Below are positions 35,675 through 44,912 of a stretch of DNA of 64,000 bases, piece by piece. The stretch is taken from positions 5,991 through 69,990 of the forward strand of contig CAMIPB010000011.1 of NCBI GenBank assembly GCA_946223355.1. Reading direction: 5' to 3'. The notes beneath the pieces were generated by a model that was given only the letters and a program-made list of their open reading frames with translations, was not told the DNA's origin and ran no database searches. The stretch is from an uncultured Corynebacterium sp. (GTDB lineage Bacteria; Actinomycetota; Actinomycetes; Mycobacteriales; Mycobacteriaceae). A program made the translations under genes and the position numbers. Position 1 is the stretch's first letter, and the number at the start of each line of letters is the position of its first letter.

Positions 35675-36165
35675 CGAACTTCCGCATCTCCGACCAAGAA
35701 CGAAACCGCGCCATGAGCGCACTCGGCGAAGCACTCGGAGAAGGGCGGCTTAACATGGAAGAATTCGATCGACGGTGTGACCTCATCACCCAGTCCGAGA
35801 CACGCCGAGACCTCGAAGCCGCATTCATCGACCTTCCCCAAAAAGTCGAAAAATACTACCCCGCCTCCCACATCGAACGCGTGCGTCGCGACGGCGCGCG
35901 ACCCAAACTCGGCATCTTGAGCCTCACCACCGTTTTCAGCGTGGCAGGGCTGAGCATATCCGGCTCCGGAGTCTGGTTACTCGCCATCCCCACCGTCTTT
36001 ATCCTTCTCTACATCATGCAAATCGGGCCCGCCAGCTGGCACACACCGTCGACAGCCCAACTCGAACGCGCCCGCCTTCGCGAGCTCAAAGCCGAACGCA
36101 AAGCGATCGCTGCACAACGCCGAGACGATGTCTACCAGTGGATCATCAATAAAGCGCTAAAGTAG
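35671..36165 (+). CDS. DUF1707 (SHOCT-like) membrane protein
   Basis: 164 residues. The DUF1707 domain is at the N-terminus (~2-55; RISDQERNRAMSALGEALGEGRL, then MEEFDRRCDLITQSETRRDLEAAFIDLP). Two hydrophobic segments (~87-120) place it in the membrane. A charged, probably coiled-coil C-terminus follows (QLERARLRELKAERKAIAAQRR). The function of the family is unknown. A longer open frame (34774-36165) contains this gene but its upstream part is antiporter sequence in another frame. Confidence 0.85.
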   Translation: MTNFRISDQERNRAMSALGEALGEGRLNMEEFDRRCDLITQSETRRDLEAAFIDLPQKVEKYYPASHIERVRRDGARPKLGILSLTTVFSVAGLSISGSGVWLLAIPTVFILLYIMQIGPASWHTPSTAQLERARLRELKAERKAIAAQRRDDVYQWIINKALK

Positions 36166-36169
36166 ACGC

Positions 36170-37381
36170 ATGATCTTCGACCAATCGGACAAACTCAAAA
36201 ACGTAGCCTACGACATCCGCGGCGAAGTGTCCGCCGAAGCCGAACGCATGGAGCTCGACGGACACAACATCCTCAAGCTCAACACCGGCAACCCAGCCGT
36301 CTTCGGCTTCGACGCCCCCGACGTCATCATGCGCGACATGATCGCCGCCCTACCTACCGCCCAGGGCTACTCGACGTCGAAAGGCATCATCTCCGCCCGC
36401 CGCGCCATCGTCACCCGCTACGAACTCGAAGACTTCCCACCCTTCGACGTCGGAGATGTATTCCTCGGCAACGGTGTGTCCGAACTCATCACCATGACCA
36501 CCCAAGCACTGCTCAACGACGGCGACGAAGTGCTCATCCCCGCACCAGATTACCCACTATGGACCGCCGCGACGTCGCTAGCCGGAGGCACGCCAGTCCA
36601 CTACATCTGCGACGAAGAAGACAACTGGAACCCATCCATCGAGGACATTGAATCCAAGATCACTCCTCGGACCAAAGCCATCGTCGTCATCAACCCCAAC
36701 AACCCAACCGGTGCCGTGTACTCTCGCGAGACGCTCGAAGTCATCGTCCACGTCGCCCGCAAACACGGCCTGTTGCTACTCGCCGACGAAATCTACGACC
36801 GCATCCTCTACGACGATGCAAAGCACATCTCAATCGCATCCCTCGCACCGGACCTCCTATGCATCACCTACAACGGCCTATCCAAGGCCTACCGCGTCGC
36901 CGGCTACCGCGCCGGCTGGATGGTGATCACCGGGCCAAAATCCCACGCCCGCGGCTTCATCGAAGGCATCGAACTACTCGCCGGCACCCGACTATGTCCC
37001 AATGTTCCCGCTCAACACGCCATCCAAGTCGCTCTCGGCGGCCGTCAATCCATCTACTCCCTCACCGGCGAAAACGGCCGCCTACTCAAACAACGCAATA
37101 TCGCCTACCAAAAACTCAACGAAATCCCAGGCGTCAGCGTCGTCAAACCCATGGGTGCACTCTACTGCTTCCCTCGACTCGACCCTGAAGTACACGAAAT
37201 CCACGACGACGCCAAACTCATGCTCGACATCCTCCGCGCCGAAAAAATACTCATGGTCCAAGGCACCGGATTCAACTACCCCACCCCCGACCACTTCCGC
37301 GTCGTCACCCTACCGTGGGCCTCACAACTAGAAAACGCCATCGAACGCCTCGGAAACTTCCTATCCAGCTACAAACAATAA
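36170..37381 (+). CDS. alaT: PLP-dependent aminotransferase, AlaT-like
   Basis: Class I aminotransferase of 403 residues, cytoplasmic. The PLP lysine is in TYNGLSKAYRVAGYRAGW (~239 Lys), with INPNNPTGAVYS (~173-184) and the N-terminal LNTGNPAVFGFDAPD segment typical of the AlaT group making alanine from pyruvate and glutamate. The identity as AlaT is by overall resemblance; other small-neutral-amino-acid aminotransferases remain possible. It starts 4 bases after the DUF1707 stop. Confidence 0.85.
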   Translation: MIFDQSDKLKNVAYDIRGEVSAEAERMELDGHNILKLNTGNPAVFGFDAPDVIMRDMIAALPTAQGYSTSKGIISARRAIVTRYELEDFPPFDVGDVFLGNGVSELITMTTQALLNDGDEVLIPAPDYPLWTAATSLAGGTPVHYICDEEDNWNPSIEDIESKITPRTKAIVVINPNNPTGAVYSRETLEVIVHVARKHGLLLLADEIYDRILYDDAKHISIASLAPDLLCITYNGLSKAYRVAGYRAGWMVITGPKSHARGFIEGIELLAGTRLCPNVPAQHAIQVALGGRQSIYSLTGENGRLLKQRNIAYQKLNEIPGVSVVKPMGALYCFPRLDPEVHEIHDDAKLMLDILRAEKILMVQGTGFNYPTPDHFRVVTLPWASQLENAIERLGNFLSSYKQ

Positions 37382-37424
37382 TTATCCACAGGGTTTAAGG
37401 CCCCTTTTCGGCACATTATCCACA
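37382..37424 (+). promoter_or_regulatory. Two consensus DnaA boxes, 34 bp apart
   Basis: TTATCCACA occurs at 37382-37390 and 37416-37424, both on the plus strand and both followed by GGG, in the 94-base spacer between alaT and the HNH gene. No dnaA, dnaN or AT-rich unwinding element accompanies them, so they are more likely DnaA-titrating or regulatory sites than an origin. Confidence 0.5.
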
Positions 37425-37475
37425 GGGCGAGAAAAGGTCTTGAGATGAAGGGCGCGTAGCATTTAAATCAGACGC

Positions 37476-38567
37476 ATGAACGTCCGCGAAGCGCTCCTCG
37501 CCCTCTCCAGCCAAGGCCTCGAACTCGCCCGGCTGGCCCTTGAAGGACGCCTCAGCGACTGCGGACTCGACCCCAGCCAACTCCGGTCATACAAAGCCGT
37601 CGGTATCGTCCTCTATGGACCATGCCAGCAGAAAAAGATCCGCAGTGCCTTTCTCGACGTCGCCGCCGACTTCTCCATCGCCCGCCTAATCATCATTCAC
37701 AAAGCCGCCGGACAACTATCCCGACGCGCCCCCATCACCCGCTGGGAACTACGCCTCGAACTCGGACGCCTCCGAGAACTATCCCTCGAAGAACTCGCCC
37801 AACACGCCAAAGCCCGCGTCCGCGAACTCAACGCCGCCTCCGGTACACGCCCTGTACGCTCACTAGTCATCAGTGCCGACGCCGACGCAACAGGACGTCG
37901 GACAGCAGTCCTCAAACTCCCCGAAACCGAAATGGCCTCCCTCGAACGCAAACTCCGCGCCATGAAAACCTCCGGGCCCGACGACGTCGCCATGGGCAAT
38001 GCCATGTGGACGCTCCTGACCACCGGACGGGGCGTCGCCGTCAAAGGCCTCGAACCCACCGTCCTCCTCATGGCCGAAGACCTCGAAGGACGCGGCGGCT
38101 CCATGCTCCAAGCCACCGACGGCACCCAAATTGACGCAACCGACTACCTCGAAAACCAGCTCGGCCAATACGGATGGGTCCTGCTCTACGACAAACTCGC
38201 CCAGCCCGTCAACCTCTGGCGCATCTCCCGCTTTGCCAACGACAAACAACGCGCCATCATCGCCGCCGACCAAGGCCAATGCGCCTGGCCCGGCTGCCGA
38301 CGCACCGCTATATACGGCCAAGCCCACCACATCCACGACTGGAAAGATGGCGGCTACACCAACCTCGACAACCTAATGGGTCTATGCGGCCCACATAACG
38401 CCATGAACGGCGGGAAAAATGGCCGCATGGCCCGCGACCATGACGGATACCCCATTTGGATACCACCCGACGGTGGACCACCCGTACGCAACCGCGGATA
38501 CCACACCACCCGTTCCGGGCGGGCACGCATGATAACCGCTAAACGGAACGCCCCAGCGCTTGAATAG
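37476..38567 (+). CDS. HNH endonuclease-domain protein
   Basis: 363 residues. The C-terminal HNH site is around residues 265-325 (QGQCAWPGCRRTAIYGQAHH, NLDNLMGLCGPHNAM), with two zinc Cys pairs and the AHHIHDW metal-binding His. The N-terminal part is helical and Arg-rich like DUF222 proteins. It belongs to the same broad group as the protein at 5445 but is not a close copy. Function unknown. Its last 29 bases overlap the convergent UDP-glucose dehydrogenase gene. Two DnaA boxes lie in its upstream spacer. Confidence 0.82.
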   Translation: MNVREALLALSSQGLELARLALEGRLSDCGLDPSQLRSYKAVGIVLYGPCQQKKIRSAFLDVAADFSIARLIIIHKAAGQLSRRAPITRWELRLELGRLRELSLEELAQHAKARVRELNAASGTRPVRSLVISADADATGRRTAVLKLPETEMASLERKLRAMKTSGPDDVAMGNAMWTLLTTGRGVAVKGLEPTVLLMAEDLEGRGGSMLQATDGTQIDATDYLENQLGQYGWVLLYDKLAQPVNLWRISRFANDKQRAIIAADQGQCAWPGCRRTAIYGQAHHIHDWKDGGYTNLDNLMGLCGPHNAMNGGKNGRMARDHDGYPIWIPPDGGPPVRNRGYHTTRSGRARMITAKRNAPALE

Positions 38568-39858
38568 TCCAGCCAGCCTGCTTCCAAGCCGCAACGTCTA
38601 ATACGTTGCGGCCATCAATGATGCGCTTTTGCGCCACTAGGTCAGCAGTCGCTTCCGGACTAAGGTCCCGGAACACCTGCCACTCAGTAGCTAGAATGAC
38701 AAGCTCGGCGTCTCGCAGTGCAGTGTCAAGGTCGGGTGCGTAGGACAGTGTTGGAAAGACTTTCTTGGCGTTATCCATGCCCTCGGGGTCATAGACTGTA
38801 ACGGCTGCGCCGGCGAGTGACAGCGAGCCGGATACCGACAAGGCTGGCGAGTCTCGGACATCGTCCGAGTTAGGTTTGAATGAACAACCCAACACGGTGA
38901 TGCGATGTCCAAGCAAGTTACCATCGAATGCCTCACGAGCCAGCTCAACAACTCGGTCGCGACGTCGCATGTTGATAGCGTCGACCTCGCGCAGAAAGGT
39001 CAGGGCCTGGTCCGCACCCAGCTCGCCAGCTCGGGCCATGAATGCCCGGATGTCCTTTGGTAGGCATCCGCCGCCGAACCCTAGTCCAGCGCCAAGGAAC
39101 TTGCGTCCGATTCGCTCGTCGTAGCCAATGGCATCCGCTAGTTTGGTCACATCACCGCCGACGATTTCACAAATCTCAGAGACAGCGTTGATAAAGGAAA
39201 TCTTAGTGGCCAAAAACGCGTTTGCAGAGACTTTGACCAGTTCAGCAGTCTCCAAGTCTGACACGATAAACGGAGTTTGGCTTTCGAGCGGCGTCGCATA
39301 AACTTCCCGTGCGAGCTCTTCGGCTTGAGACTCTCCGTCTCGCACGCCCAGCACAATACGGTCTGGCGTTATCGTGTCCTTGACCGCGTACCCTTCTCGC
39401 AAAAATTCCGGGTTCCACGCAATTTCCACTTCCGCATCCACGGCCAAAGAATCGGCTAGCTCTTGCAGCTCCGCCGCAGTTCCTACTGGGACAGTCGACT
39501 TGCCAAAAATCACGTGTTTCCCTCGAAGCTTCGGTACTAGCTCCGTTATTACAGCCCGGACATAGGTCAGGTCCGCCGCGTAAGACCCATGCTTTTGCGG
39601 CGTCCCCACTCCAAGAAAGTGGACGTTGGCGAACTCAGCAGCTTGTTCGTAGTCGGTGGTAAACGACAACCGTCCTGCTGTGATGTTTCGTTTTAAAACT
39701 TCTGGTAGGCCCGGTTCAAAGAAGGGGACCTTTCCTGCAGATAGGGCGGTGATTTTTGCTTCGTCTACGTCAACGCCGAGGACTTCGTGGCCAAGTTCGG
39801 CCATGCAGGCGGCGTGTGTTGCACCGAGGTATCCGGTACCGATAACTGTCATGCGCAT
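38539..39858 (-). CDS. UDP-glucose 6-dehydrogenase
   Basis: Oxidises UDP-glucose to UDP-glucuronate with two NAD+, supplying surface polysaccharides. 439 residues. The N-terminal Rossmann motif is GTGYLGATHAACMAELGHEV (~7-26). NPEFLREGYAVKD (~152) and the catalytic Cys265 in GLGFGGGCLPKDIRAF identify the family. The C-terminal domain carries GCSFKPNSDDVRDSPAL. No polysaccharide cluster adjoins. GDP-mannose dehydrogenase is a less likely alternative. Confidence 0.9.
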   Translation of the reverse strand: MRMTVIGTGYLGATHAACMAELGHEVLGVDVDEAKITALSAGKVPFFEPGLPEVLKRNITAGRLSFTTDYEQAAEFANVHFLGVGTPQKHGSYAADLTYVRAVITELVPKLRGKHVIFGKSTVPVGTAAELQELADSLAVDAEVEIAWNPEFLREGYAVKDTITPDRIVLGVRDGESQAEELAREVYATPLESQTPFIVSDLETAELVKVSANAFLATKISFINAVSEICEIVGGDVTKLADAIGYDERIGRKFLGAGLGFGGGCLPKDIRAFMARAGELGADQALTFLREVDAINMRRRDRVVELAREAFDGNLLGHRITVLGCSFKPNSDDVRDSPALSVSGSLSLAGAAVTVYDPEGMDNAKKVFPTLSYAPDLDTALRDAELVILATEWQVFRDLSPEATADLVAQKRIIDGRNVLDVAAWKQAGWTIQALGRSV

Positions 39859-39900
39859 AACTGTCCAACCTACAAGTCCTAGTTAAACGCTGCGTTAACT

Positions 39901-40464
39901 TTAGCGAAAGTTCAGAAAAGCCTTTGATGGTGTCGGTCCGCGTTGGCCTTGGTATTTGGAACCTAGCACTCCGCTACCGTATGGGACTTCGGCTGGCGAC
40001 GTCATCTTAAACAGCGCTAGCTGTCCCACCTTCATGCCTGGCCAAAGGGTAATCGGCAGGTTGGCAACGTTGGATAGTTCGAGCGTGATGTGTCCGGTAA
40101 AGCCTGGGTCGATGAATCCGGCGGTGGAGTGGGTCAGTAGTCCGAGGCGTCCTAGTGAGGATTTACCTTCGAGCCGGCCTGCGAGGTCGTCGGGAAGCGT
40201 AAATGTCTCGAGGGTCGCGGCGAGGACAAATTCGCCGGGATGGAGGACGAATCCGTCGCCGTCTTCAACGGAGACGAGGGAGGTGAGGTCTTCCATTTCG
40301 AGTTTGGGGTCGATGTGCGTGTAGCGCGAGTTGTTGAATACTCGGAAGTATTTGTCCAGGCGGACGTCGATGGAAGACGGCTGGACTAGGTCGGCGTCGA
40401 ATGGCGCGATTCCTAGGCGGGAGTCGTCGATTGCGGCACGGATGTCTCGGTCTGAAAGAAGCAC
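39901..40464 (-). CDS. dcd: dCTP deaminase (possibly bifunctional with dUTPase)
   Basis: Converts dCTP to dUTP for thymidylate synthesis; in M. tuberculosis the homologue also hydrolyses dUTP. 187 residues. It starts MLLSDRDIRAAI, with EGKSSLGRLGLLTHSTAGFIDPGF (~110-133) containing the substrate-binding Ser/Arg and nearby catalytic Glu. The C-terminus KYQGQRGPTPSKAFLNF is typical of actinobacterial Dcd. Confidence 0.95.
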   Translation of the reverse strand: MLLSDRDIRAAIDDSRLGIAPFDADLVQPSSIDVRLDKYFRVFNNSRYTHIDPKLEMEDLTSLVSVEDGDGFVLHPGEFVLAATLETFTLPDDLAGRLEGKSSLGRLGLLTHSTAGFIDPGFTGHITLELSNVANLPITLWPGMKVGQLALFKMTSPAEVPYGSGVLGSKYQGQRGPTPSKAFLNFR

Positions 40465-40527
40465 GTTTATAGTCTAGCGCGTACGATGAAGGCGCAGTCG
40501 TTTCCTCGTCGCTTTTAGGAGTTTAGC

Positions 40528-41439
40528 GTGTTTAAGCTTGCAATTATCGGCATGGGGCATGTGGGTTCGCATGTGCTTTCAGATGCCGCATCCACGAATA
40601 TCTTCAGTGAAATCGCCGCCATTGACATTAATAAGGACGTCGCTTTTGGCGAGGCTTTGGATCATTTCCATGCAACGGGTGTGGATGGGGCGCGCAATAC
40701 GCGTATTTACGCCTCGGACTGGGGTGGTCTACACGACGCAGATATTGTGATTGTGACTGCGGGTGACTCTATTAAGAAGGAGGGCGAGGACCGCGCTGGA
40801 CTGGTTACTATTACGGGTAACGTGACGCGTTCGGTGATGGGCCAGATTGTGGAACACGCGTCTAAGCAGCCGGTGGTCATTTTTGTCACTAATCCGGCGG
40901 ATACGATTGCGTTTATCGCGCAAAATGAGTTTGATTACCCTGAAAACAAGATTATCGCGACGGGCACGATGCTTGATACCGCACGTCTGAAGCGCCATAT
41001 TGCGAACGAGTTGGATGTCTCGCCGCAGTCTGTGGACGTGGTGGTCATTGGCGAGCATGGCCTGTCTGCAGTACCAGTGCTTTCTGGACTAAGGGTTGGC
41101 TGGTCCAAGGTCGAGGGCTTCGATCCGGACGCTGTGCGCAAGGCCGTTGTGGACGGGGCGTATGAAATTATTTCTCGCCGTGGCTGGACGGACGCGGGTG
41201 TTTCGGCATGTGCTTTGCATTTGGCATGCACTGTGCTTTCCGACGAGCGCGCTATTCTCCCGGTCTCCACTACCCTGCACGGTGAATATGGCGCCGACGG
41301 CGACGTCGCTTTGTCCACTCCGTGCACGGTGGGCCGCGAGGGTATTATCGCCCGTCATGAGCTCGAGCTAAATGATTGGGAGCGGGCGTGCATGAATGAG
41401 TCGATTGACGCGGTGCGGGAGGCTATTTCTCGCAGCTAA
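40528..41439 (+). CDS. L-2-hydroxyacid (lactate/hydroxyisocaproate) dehydrogenase
   Basis: NAD-dependent enzyme of the LDH/MDH family, 303 residues, GTG start. IIGMGHVGSHV (~6-16) is the NAD site; FVTNPADTIAF (~119) and catalytic His177 in VVIGEHGLSAVPV mark the active site. The sequence resembles L-2-hydroxyisocaproate dehydrogenases more than housekeeping Ldh (RAG instead of the usual RLDL loop region). The exact 2-oxoacid is uncertain. It overlaps the convergent VanW gene by 17 bases. Confidence 0.82.
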   Translation: MFKLAIIGMGHVGSHVLSDAASTNIFSEIAAIDINKDVAFGEALDHFHATGVDGARNTRIYASDWGGLHDADIVIVTAGDSIKKEGEDRAGLVTITGNVTRSVMGQIVEHASKQPVVIFVTNPADTIAFIAQNEFDYPENKIIATGTMLDTARLKRHIANELDVSPQSVDVVVIGEHGLSAVPVLSGLRVGWSKVEGFDPDAVRKAVVDGAYEIISRRGWTDAGVSACALHLACTVLSDERAILPVSTTLHGEYGADGDVALSTPCTVGREGIIARHELELNDWERACMNESIDAVREAISRS

Positions 41440-43087
41440 CGTTGGGCTGCGGGTCGTAGACGGTGGTGACGGTCTCGCGGGAGATTTCCTTGCCTTTGAG
41501 GTCGCGGATGACGCGAGTGTCGGAGGTCGTAAAGCCTGGGGCACCACCGGATGGTACGCAGTCGTCTCCGGACAGGGTGATTTTGTGGGGCTCGGTGGGT
41601 GCCCAACGTCCGTTGTTGATGGACTCGACGTCTATTTGTTTGACTCCTTTAAGTCGAACGGTGATGTCGCCGCCGCCGAAGGCGGTCTCGATCATCACTG
41701 GGTACTTGGAGGTGTTTTCAAACTGGAGGTCTATCGCACCTTCGTAGACGGTGGCTTCTCGTCCGGCTGGGTAGCGGGAGATGTAGTAGCTGTGTGGGGT
41801 GTGGGCAGTGTCGCCCATGCCGGCGAAGTAGGCGGCGTTGTAGAGGGTGGTGGCAAATTGTGAGATGCCACCTCCTACTGCTGTGTCTGCGTGCCCGTCT
41901 AGAATGATGCCGGATTCGACGTAGCCTTGCTCGACGCCGCGTGGGCCGGTATATCCGTTTAAGGAAAATACTTCTCCGGGGGCGATCATTGCGCCGTTGA
42001 CGGCATCGGCGACGATGCGAATATTGGTGCCGGACGCGTCGGAGTACCCGGACGTGGTGAATTCACCGATGACGTCGTCGAAGGATGCTTTTTTCGCATC
42101 GGCGGTGGTAAATTCGGCCTTTTCTTCGGTGTATACGGCGTCCCATTTTCGGTCGGCGTCGCCGGTGACGCGTTTTTCGAATCCCTTCATGGTGGCGTCC
42201 CAGTCGATGGTGCTGCCGTCTTTGTGGGGAGTTACTTGTTTTTTACCGCCGCTGAAGCTGATCCGTGCGTTTTGCATGGGGGTTTCGGTTTCCGCAAGCA
42301 TGGGCGCGAAAATTTCTTGGGCTTTGGCGGAGTCGGTTCGCAGGTGCAGGCTGTCGTTTTCGCGGTCAATGAAGACGAATTTTGCAATGTCTGCTGGCTC
42401 GATAACTGCCTCGACGTCGTCTTCGCCTACCAACGTCAGGGGTTTGCTCACGGCCTTTTTGGCGTCACCGTCCGCAAGCTTATCGACGTCGTCTTGGTCG
42501 ATGGCTGGCGCCACTTTCTCCGGCTTTACTTGGACACCGTCAGGGTTGAGCCACTGCTCAACAACCGCAGTTTTTAACGCTTCGCGGTCTACGTTTTGGC
42601 CGTCTTTAGGTTCTTTGACGTTGACTTCACCGCCTTTGAGTGAAATCTCGCCGTCTTCGGGTTTGAATTGGAGAGCTTTGGTGACTTTGGCTAAGACTGG
42701 GCTGAGTGTGTTCTCGTCTACTGTCGGAGACACGGCGACTTCGCGGGTGGGCCGGATGAAGCTGAAGACGCGGGTGAGAGGGTTGTAGGATTCGTCTTCG
42801 ATACTGTCTACGGCTGCTTGGAAATCTAGTGTTAGTCCGGCTTTGCGTGGGTTGATCTCAGTAGATTTCTCCCCAGCGGTGATGGTCACTGGTTGATTTT
42901 CCACGTCGCCGAGCTCATCCTGTAGCTTCTCGACGGCTGCGTCACGCTCCATGCCTGAGATATCAACCCCGCCAACCGCAGTGGCGCGCGGAATTTTGCC
43001 CTGGTTTTGTACAAGGTCAGCGCTGTAGAGCGCGCTGCCTAAAAGGAGCACGCCTATGACTAGGCCGAGCCAGAATTTCTTACTCAC
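41423..43087 (-). CDS. VanW-family envelope protein with putative peptidoglycan-binding repeats
   Basis: 554 residues, GTG start. An N-terminal signal anchor (FWLGLVIGVLLLGSALYSADL) is followed by two YoaR-like putative peptidoglycan-binding domains (~35-300). The C-terminal VanW domain (~375-520) contains FSLNGYTGPRGVEQGYVESG, GGGISQFATTLYNAAYFAG and HSYYISRYPAGREA. VanW is found in glycopeptide-resistance clusters, but its biochemical role is unknown and no van genes are here. The lipoprotein hydrolase lies 19 bases upstream on the same strand, suggesting a two-gene cell-wall operon. Confidence 0.9.
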   Translation of the reverse strand: MSKKFWLGLVIGVLLLGSALYSADLVQNQGKIPRATAVGGVDISGMERDAAVEKLQDELGDVENQPVTITAGEKSTEINPRKAGLTLDFQAAVDSIEDESYNPLTRVFSFIRPTREVAVSPTVDENTLSPVLAKVTKALQFKPEDGEISLKGGEVNVKEPKDGQNVDREALKTAVVEQWLNPDGVQVKPEKVAPAIDQDDVDKLADGDAKKAVSKPLTLVGEDDVEAVIEPADIAKFVFIDRENDSLHLRTDSAKAQEIFAPMLAETETPMQNARISFSGGKKQVTPHKDGSTIDWDATMKGFEKRVTGDADRKWDAVYTEEKAEFTTADAKKASFDDVIGEFTTSGYSDASGTNIRIVADAVNGAMIAPGEVFSLNGYTGPRGVEQGYVESGIILDGHADTAVGGGISQFATTLYNAAYFAGMGDTAHTPHSYYISRYPAGREATVYEGAIDLQFENTSKYPVMIETAFGGGDITVRLKGVKQIDVESINNGRWAPTEPHKITLSGDDCVPSGGAPGFTTSDTRVIRDLKGKEISRETVTTVYDPQPNVSCEK

Positions 43088-43106
43088 AACTGACTAGGGT
43101 ACAGAA

Positions 43107-44207
43107 CTAATACTTGAGGTTGTAGTGGACCCTTGTTGCGGCGGCGTCAATGCGCGCTGGGTGAATATAGCCGGTGTGTAGTGCGTGTAGGACGGCGTCA
43201 ATAGCTGCAGGAACGTTGTAGGCGGTGGACCACAGTGCCTGGTCTGCACCGGCGCGAATGGCTTCGACGACGGCTTGCTCGGTGGACATGTGGTCGGAAA
43301 TCGCGGCCATGCCGGAGAGATCGTCGGTGTAGATCATGCGGGTAAAAGGCGCGGCGCCGGGGTACGCGCCGTCGCGAAGCAGATGGTAGGCAGCGGGGTT
43401 GATGCTGGTGGGCTGTTCTCCTAGTCCGGGGACGGTCAGGTGCCCAACCATTACGGCCGCACCTACGTCTTTTCTTGTCGCCTGGGCAAACGGCACTAAG
43501 TCGTGGTGTTTCATGTCTTCCAGTGGCGGGGTGACGGCCGCGCCTAGGTGGGTGTCACCGGATGCTTGGCCGTGTCCTGGAAAGTGTTTAAACACTGCGT
43601 CCACGCCTACTTCTTCTAGGCCGCGCGCAAACTCAATACCGCGGCGGCCGGCCTCTTTCGGATCGACCGAAAAGGACCTGTCCCCTACTACTTCCAGTCC
43701 GCCACCGTCGACGTCTATAACAGGCGCGAAATCGACTGTGATGCCAAATTCCCGCAGACGGGTACCAATCTCCCGGCCTTTGCCGTATGGGTCCTCCATA
43801 TTCGCCGGTGCGGGGTGCCCGCCGATAATCTCGGCGAAGCGTTGCACGCGTCCGCCCTCGAAGTCGATGGCTACATCAAACGGTCTGTCCACTGCTTCCC
43901 GCAGTGCGTGAATATTTCGTCCTGGTTCGGTCAATAGTCCGGGGTCTGCCCAACCGACGATGAAAATCCCGCCCACGCCCATCTCGAGCTTGGCTAGTGC
44001 GTCCTCGTAATTTTCAACACCAACCATCATCAACGATGCAACCTTTTCCCGCTCAGACAGATGAGCCACCGGTGAAGGAGGCGGCGTCGGGACGGTTGAA
44101 GTAGACGGCGACACCGGCACCGGGTCTGGGACCTTAGTCCGAGACTCGCCGCACGAAGCCAGGCTCATCGCGAGGAGCACCGCAAGGACGGCACGGGATT
44201 TTTGCAT
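43107..44207 (-). CDS. Lipoprotein glycoside hydrolase family 3 (beta-N-acetylhexosaminidase-like)
   Basis: 366 residues from ATG 44207, giving a clean lipoprotein signal (KSRAVLAVLLAMSLASC, lipobox LASC, Cys ~19). The frame extends 12 codons upstream to 44243 but that spoils the signal peptide. The GH3 domain has the NagZ hallmark KHFPGHGQASGDTH with the catalytic His/Asp loop, and AIDFEGGRVQRF. It likely removes GlcNAc from cell-wall glycans outside the membrane. As I recall, a similar gene (nagA2) lies nearby in C. glutamicum. Confidence 0.88.
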   Translation of the reverse strand: MQKSRAVLAVLLAMSLASCGESRTKVPDPVPVSPSTSTVPTPPPSPVAHLSEREKVASLMMVGVENYEDALAKLEMGVGGIFIVGWADPGLLTEPGRNIHALREAVDRPFDVAIDFEGGRVQRFAEIIGGHPAPANMEDPYGKGREIGTRLREFGITVDFAPVIDVDGGGLEVVGDRSFSVDPKEAGRRGIEFARGLEEVGVDAVFKHFPGHGQASGDTHLGAAVTPPLEDMKHHDLVPFAQATRKDVGAAVMVGHLTVPGLGEQPTSINPAAYHLLRDGAYPGAAPFTRMIYTDDLSGMAAISDHMSTEQAVVEAIRAGADQALWSTAYNVPAAIDAVLHALHTGYIHPARIDAAATRVHYNLKY

Positions 44208-44252
44208 GGATACAAGCGTACGTTTTATCCATTCCCCGTACAATGAAGTGGT

Positions 44253-44711
44253 ATGACTACGATGTTGTTGGCTTATGACGGCTCAGACCAGGCTGCGCGC
44301 GCGATTGAATTTGCCGCGAAGTTGTTGAAGCCGTCGGATATTGAAATTTTGACTGCGTGGGAGCCTTTGGCACGTCAGGCGGCGCGGACTGTGAGTCCGG
44401 CGGGTATGCATCAGCCGGTGATGCAGCCGGAGGATGATCCGGCGTATGAGGAGGCTCTGCGGATTTGTCGTGAGGGCGTGGAGGTCGCTGAGAAGGCTGG
44501 TTTGACGGGCCACGCGCATTTGGTGGAGTGCACGACGTCGATAGGCCAGGCGATTGTGGATGCGGCGCAGGAGCTCGATGTGGATGTAATCGTGGCGGGC
44601 ACGCGAGCGCTGACGGGGTTGCGTTCGCTGTGGAATTCGTCGACGGCGGACCATATTGTTCGCAACGCTGGTCTTCCTGTGTTTATTGTGCCCCCTGAGG
44701 TGCTAGAATAA
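44253..44711 (+). CDS. Universal stress protein (UspA family)
   Basis: Single-domain, 152 residues. The start TTMLLAYDGSDQAARAIEFAAKLL and the ATP-binding-like end GTRALTGLRSLWNSSTADHI, then AGLPVFIVPP, match UspA proteins. Nucleotide binding is probable; role in stress is family knowledge. TACAAT (44239-44244) ends 8 bases before ATG, so the mRNA may be leaderless. It is divergent from the GH3 lipoprotein gene. Confidence 0.92.
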   Translation: MTTMLLAYDGSDQAARAIEFAAKLLKPSDIEILTAWEPLARQAARTVSPAGMHQPVMQPEDDPAYEEALRICREGVEVAEKAGLTGHAHLVECTTSIGQAIVDAAQELDVDVIVAGTRALTGLRSLWNSSTADHIVRNAGLPVFIVPPEVLE

Positions 44712-44717
44712 CGGGCT

Positions 44718-44906
44718 ATGGCTCTGACTTCTGATTCTTTGACTAAGCGCTCGATTGGCCCTGCTGTGGGCAGCGCTGTCGTCGGGGTTGCGCTGGGGGT
44801 TGTGGCGGTCGTTGGAGTGGCGCAGTTTTCGGGGGCGACTCCGGTGGAGTCGGTGCCGGCGAGTGATGCGGTGTTGGGTGGCCCGGAGTATGGGTCGCGC
44901 CGCTAA
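44718..44906 (+). CDS. DUF2613 small membrane protein
   Basis: 62 residues with one hydrophobic segment (IGPAVGSAVVGVALGVVAVVGVAQFSG reduced here to ~13-39) and a Gly/Arg C-terminus. It matches the DUF2613 family, restricted to mycolata and usually next to aftD, as here (6 bases before). Function unknown; perhaps an AftD accessory. Confidence 0.85.
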   Translation: MALTSDSLTKRSIGPAVGSAVVGVALGVVAVVGVAQFSGATPVESVPASDAVLGGPEYGSRR

Positions 44907-44912
44907 TTTCTG

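Noticed and set aside
34774..36165. Open frame of 463 codons in the antiporter region
   Set aside because: Its first two thirds run out of frame through the antiporter gene and give an Arg/His/Pro-rich shadow product; only the last 164 codons (DUF1707) are real.
37382..40500. Possible replication origin (DnaA boxes near a skew sign change)
   Set aside because: There is no dnaA/dnaN/gyrB, no AT-rich unwinding region and only two boxes; the skew returns to its former sign after about 48 kb, which fits an inverted block better.
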